A stretch of DNA of 64,000 bases, taken from NCBI GenBank assembly GCA_945923475.1, contig CAMELE010000004.1:16545-80544 (forward strand), read 5' to 3'. Made by a program: the position numbers and the translations under genes. Positions within the stretch are counted from its first letter, which is position 1, and each line of letters opens with the position of its first letter. The DNA is from an uncultured Mollicutes bacterium. Its GTDB lineage: Bacteria > Bacillota_I > Bacilli_A > Acholeplasmatales > Anaeroplasmataceae. Of this stretch, positions 63,245 through 64,000 are shown one piece after another. The notes under the pieces were generated by a model that saw nothing but the letters and a program-made list of their open reading frames with translations, was not told where the DNA came from and did not search any database.

Positions 63245-63264
63245 GGACACCCGTTGTCCCAACG
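63245..63264 (+). other. Two overlapping, mutually exclusive small hairpins
   Basis: GGACA (63245-63249) pairs with TGTCC (63255-63259), while CGTTG (63252-63256) pairs with CAACG (63260-63264). Both cannot form at once. The patch is unusually G/C-rich for this window and lies before a strong ribosome binding site. Confidence 0.3.
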
Positions 63265-63300
63265 CCCTAGCTAAAATGTAGATGAAAGGAGGTTAAAGAT

Positions 63301-63327
63301 ATGTTGTATTTAAAAGTCCCACCATAA
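63301..63327 (+). other. Eight-codon open frame with strong ribosome binding site
   Basis: AAAGGAGG (63285-63292) is ideally spaced from an ATG that reads MLYLKVPP and stops. In the -1 frame the reading continues as IKLEDKMIKIKRKEET, so it could be a leader peptide or the start of a small phage gene broken by a frameshift. Confidence 0.3.
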
Positions 63328-63375
63328 AGTTAGAAGATAAGATGATTAAAATTAAAAGAAAGGAGGAAACGTATT

Positions 63376-63666
63376 ATGATCCAAGTAGTAATATCATTCA
63401 TAGGTGTAATCGGGACACTATCTTCAATAATGTTTGCATATTTAGCATTTAGAAGAAATTCTTGTAAGGATGTAACAACTGAAGCTAAAAGAGAAGGAAC
63501 ACTGTTAAGTGATATTGGATATATTAAATCAAGTATTGATCGAATGGAAGGAAAACTTGATAAGGTAGAAGCTAATTATCAGTTATTACTCACACGAGTA
63601 ATAAAGGTTGAAGAAGCTTATAATTCCTTAAATCAACGATTACAGGAGCATATTACTCAAGAATAA
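63376..63666 (+). CDS. Phage-type membrane and coiled-coil protein (holin-associated)
   Basis: The 96 residues have one membrane helix at the N terminus (about 3-25) and a coiled-coil region after residue 45 (SSIDRMEGKLDKVEANYQLL), the layout of small proteins that accompany holins in Firmicute phages. AAAGGAGG precedes the ATG. The holin gene follows after one base. Confidence 0.65.
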   Translation: MIQVVISFIGVIGTLSSIMFAYLAFRRNSCKDVTTEAKREGTLLSDIGYIKSSIDRMEGKLDKVEANYQLLLTRVIKVEEAYNSLNQRLQEHITQE

Positions 63667-63667
63667 T

Positions 63668-63955
63668 ATGAGTTATATAACAATACCAGCGATTGTAGTA
63701 ATTTGCTATATAGTAGCAGAATTATTTAAACTAGTTTTTAAGAAAAAAACAAAGATTTATAAAGGAATACCAGTTTTAGTAGGCTTAGTAGGGGGAGTTA
63801 TAGGTGTAGTTACATATGTAGTGAACCCAACAATTATTGGAACTCCACCCAACATATTATGTGCAGCTGCAATAGGAATAATTTCAGGACTAGCCTCAAC
63901 AGGAAGTCATCAAGTAATAAAACAAATATTAAAGGAGAATAAGAACAATGAATGA
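63668..63955 (+). CDS. Phage holin
   Basis: The 95 residues contain an N-terminal membrane helix, a short basic loop (KKKTKIYK) and two further hydrophobic segments, ending with GIISGLASTGSHQVIKQIL, a phrase typical of r1t-like and related holins. Holins open the membrane so that an endolysin reaches the wall. The next gene starts inside its end, as in lysis cassettes. Confidence 0.75.
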   Translation: MSYITIPAIVVICYIVAELFKLVFKKKTKIYKGIPVLVGLVGGVIGVVTYVVNPTIIGTPPNILCAAAIGIISGLASTGSHQVIKQILKENKNNE

Positions 63956-64000
63956 CAAAGAACTGATAGTAAGAAAAGTTACAAGCTCATTTATAGAAAA
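63948..64000 (+). CDS. Start of a gene cut by the window end (endolysin position)
   Basis: The ATG at 63948 has AAAGGAG 11 bases upstream and overlaps the holin stop. The visible start reads MNDKELIVRKVTSSFIE. By position an endolysin or other lysis protein is expected, but too little is present to tell. Confidence 0.5.
   Translation, partial: MNDKELIVRKVTSSFIE

Noticed and set aside
63342..63437. Open frame starting at ATG 63342 that overlaps the holin-associated gene
   Set aside because: It runs out of frame through a well-supported gene and its ribosome binding site, and the protein it gives has no sensible features.
1..64000. Mollicute-type genetic code (TGA as Trp)
   Set aside because: TGA ends dapA, sufD and ylbD at the expected places and Trp is encoded by TGG.
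1..64000. CRISPR array, tRNA or rRNA genes
   Set aside because: No regularly spaced repeats, no tRNA-like cloverleaf with a conserved GTTCRA-type arm, and no rRNA stretch was seen on reading; a dedicated tool could still find a diverged one.

Overview
The window is AT-rich DNA from a low-GC Gram-positive bacterium that uses the standard code: TGA ends several genes (dapA, sufD, ylbD). PolC, the ylbD-ylbE-ylbF-ylbG row, a YtfI/YtfJ (GerW) pair, a 44-residue YjcZ-type protein, a CotD-like Cys/Tyr/Asn-rich protein and a SpoVB-like flippase point to the Bacilli/Erysipelotrichia side of the Firmicutes with a sporulation ancestry. Pyruvate:ferredoxin oxidoreductase, a PerR-like regulator beside rubrerythrin, and a SUF Fe-S operon point to an anaerobe. 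I cannot name the species. No tRNA, rRNA, CRISPR array or insertion sequence was seen.

Layout. 1-5048: the 3' part of a MACPF (perforin-like) gene followed by two ABC proteins that fuse an ATPase to an FtsX/MacB-type permease. 5049-5719: non-coding, with a hairpin repeat and frameshifted remains of a gene. 5720-10024: a SWIM-SNF2 helicase, followed by a second copy of the hairpin repeat. 10153-12024: dapA and a short aspartokinase. 12236-16689: PFOR and endonuclease IV. 16806-21217: a second MACPF locus (separate ABC ATPase, two FtsX-like permeases, and a secreted MACPF protein with signal peptide and intact Y-x6-FGTH signature). 21379-24940: a heterodimeric ABC exporter. 25032-25970: an unknown membrane protein. 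26155-30814: sufCDSUB. 31034-33500: PerR-like regulator, rubrerythrin, aldo/keto reductase, MscL. 33610-36746: alpha/beta hydrolase, membrane MurF-like ligase, D-Ala-D-Ala ligase. 36834-39380: RDD protein, PucR-type HTH protein, MsmX/UgpC-type ATPase. 39517-41791: pgk, an HPr-like gene and tpiA. 41906-44006 (minus): TrmH methyltransferase, MntR/DtxR regulator, small protein, rpsD with a long structured leader. 44365-48013: HAD hydrolase, a leucyl-tRNA synthetase paralogue without HIGH motif, and a radical SAM protein. 48125-54241: membrane protein, polC, Bax-inhibitor-like protein. 54348-60545: sporulation-flavoured genes, def, a guanylate-kinase-like gene, ylbDEFG, tcdA. 60795-64000: accessory DNA with an ImmA/IrrE-type protease-HTH protein, a small HTH protein and a holin cassette cut by the window edge.

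The strongest candidate for an undescribed system is the pair of MACPF/ABC-FtsX loci. Both have one secreted pore-former-like gene beside MacB/FtsX-type transporter subunits, but gene order and domain fusion differ, and both MACPF proteins end in a related domain with a G-x-D-D-W-type motif. A role in attack with self-protection, or in handling the pore protein at the membrane, is inference. Second in interest is the intact but apparently non-catalytic leucyl-tRNA synthetase paralogue. Many genes start at TTG or GTG, and several promoters are of the extended -10 type TGCTATAAT.
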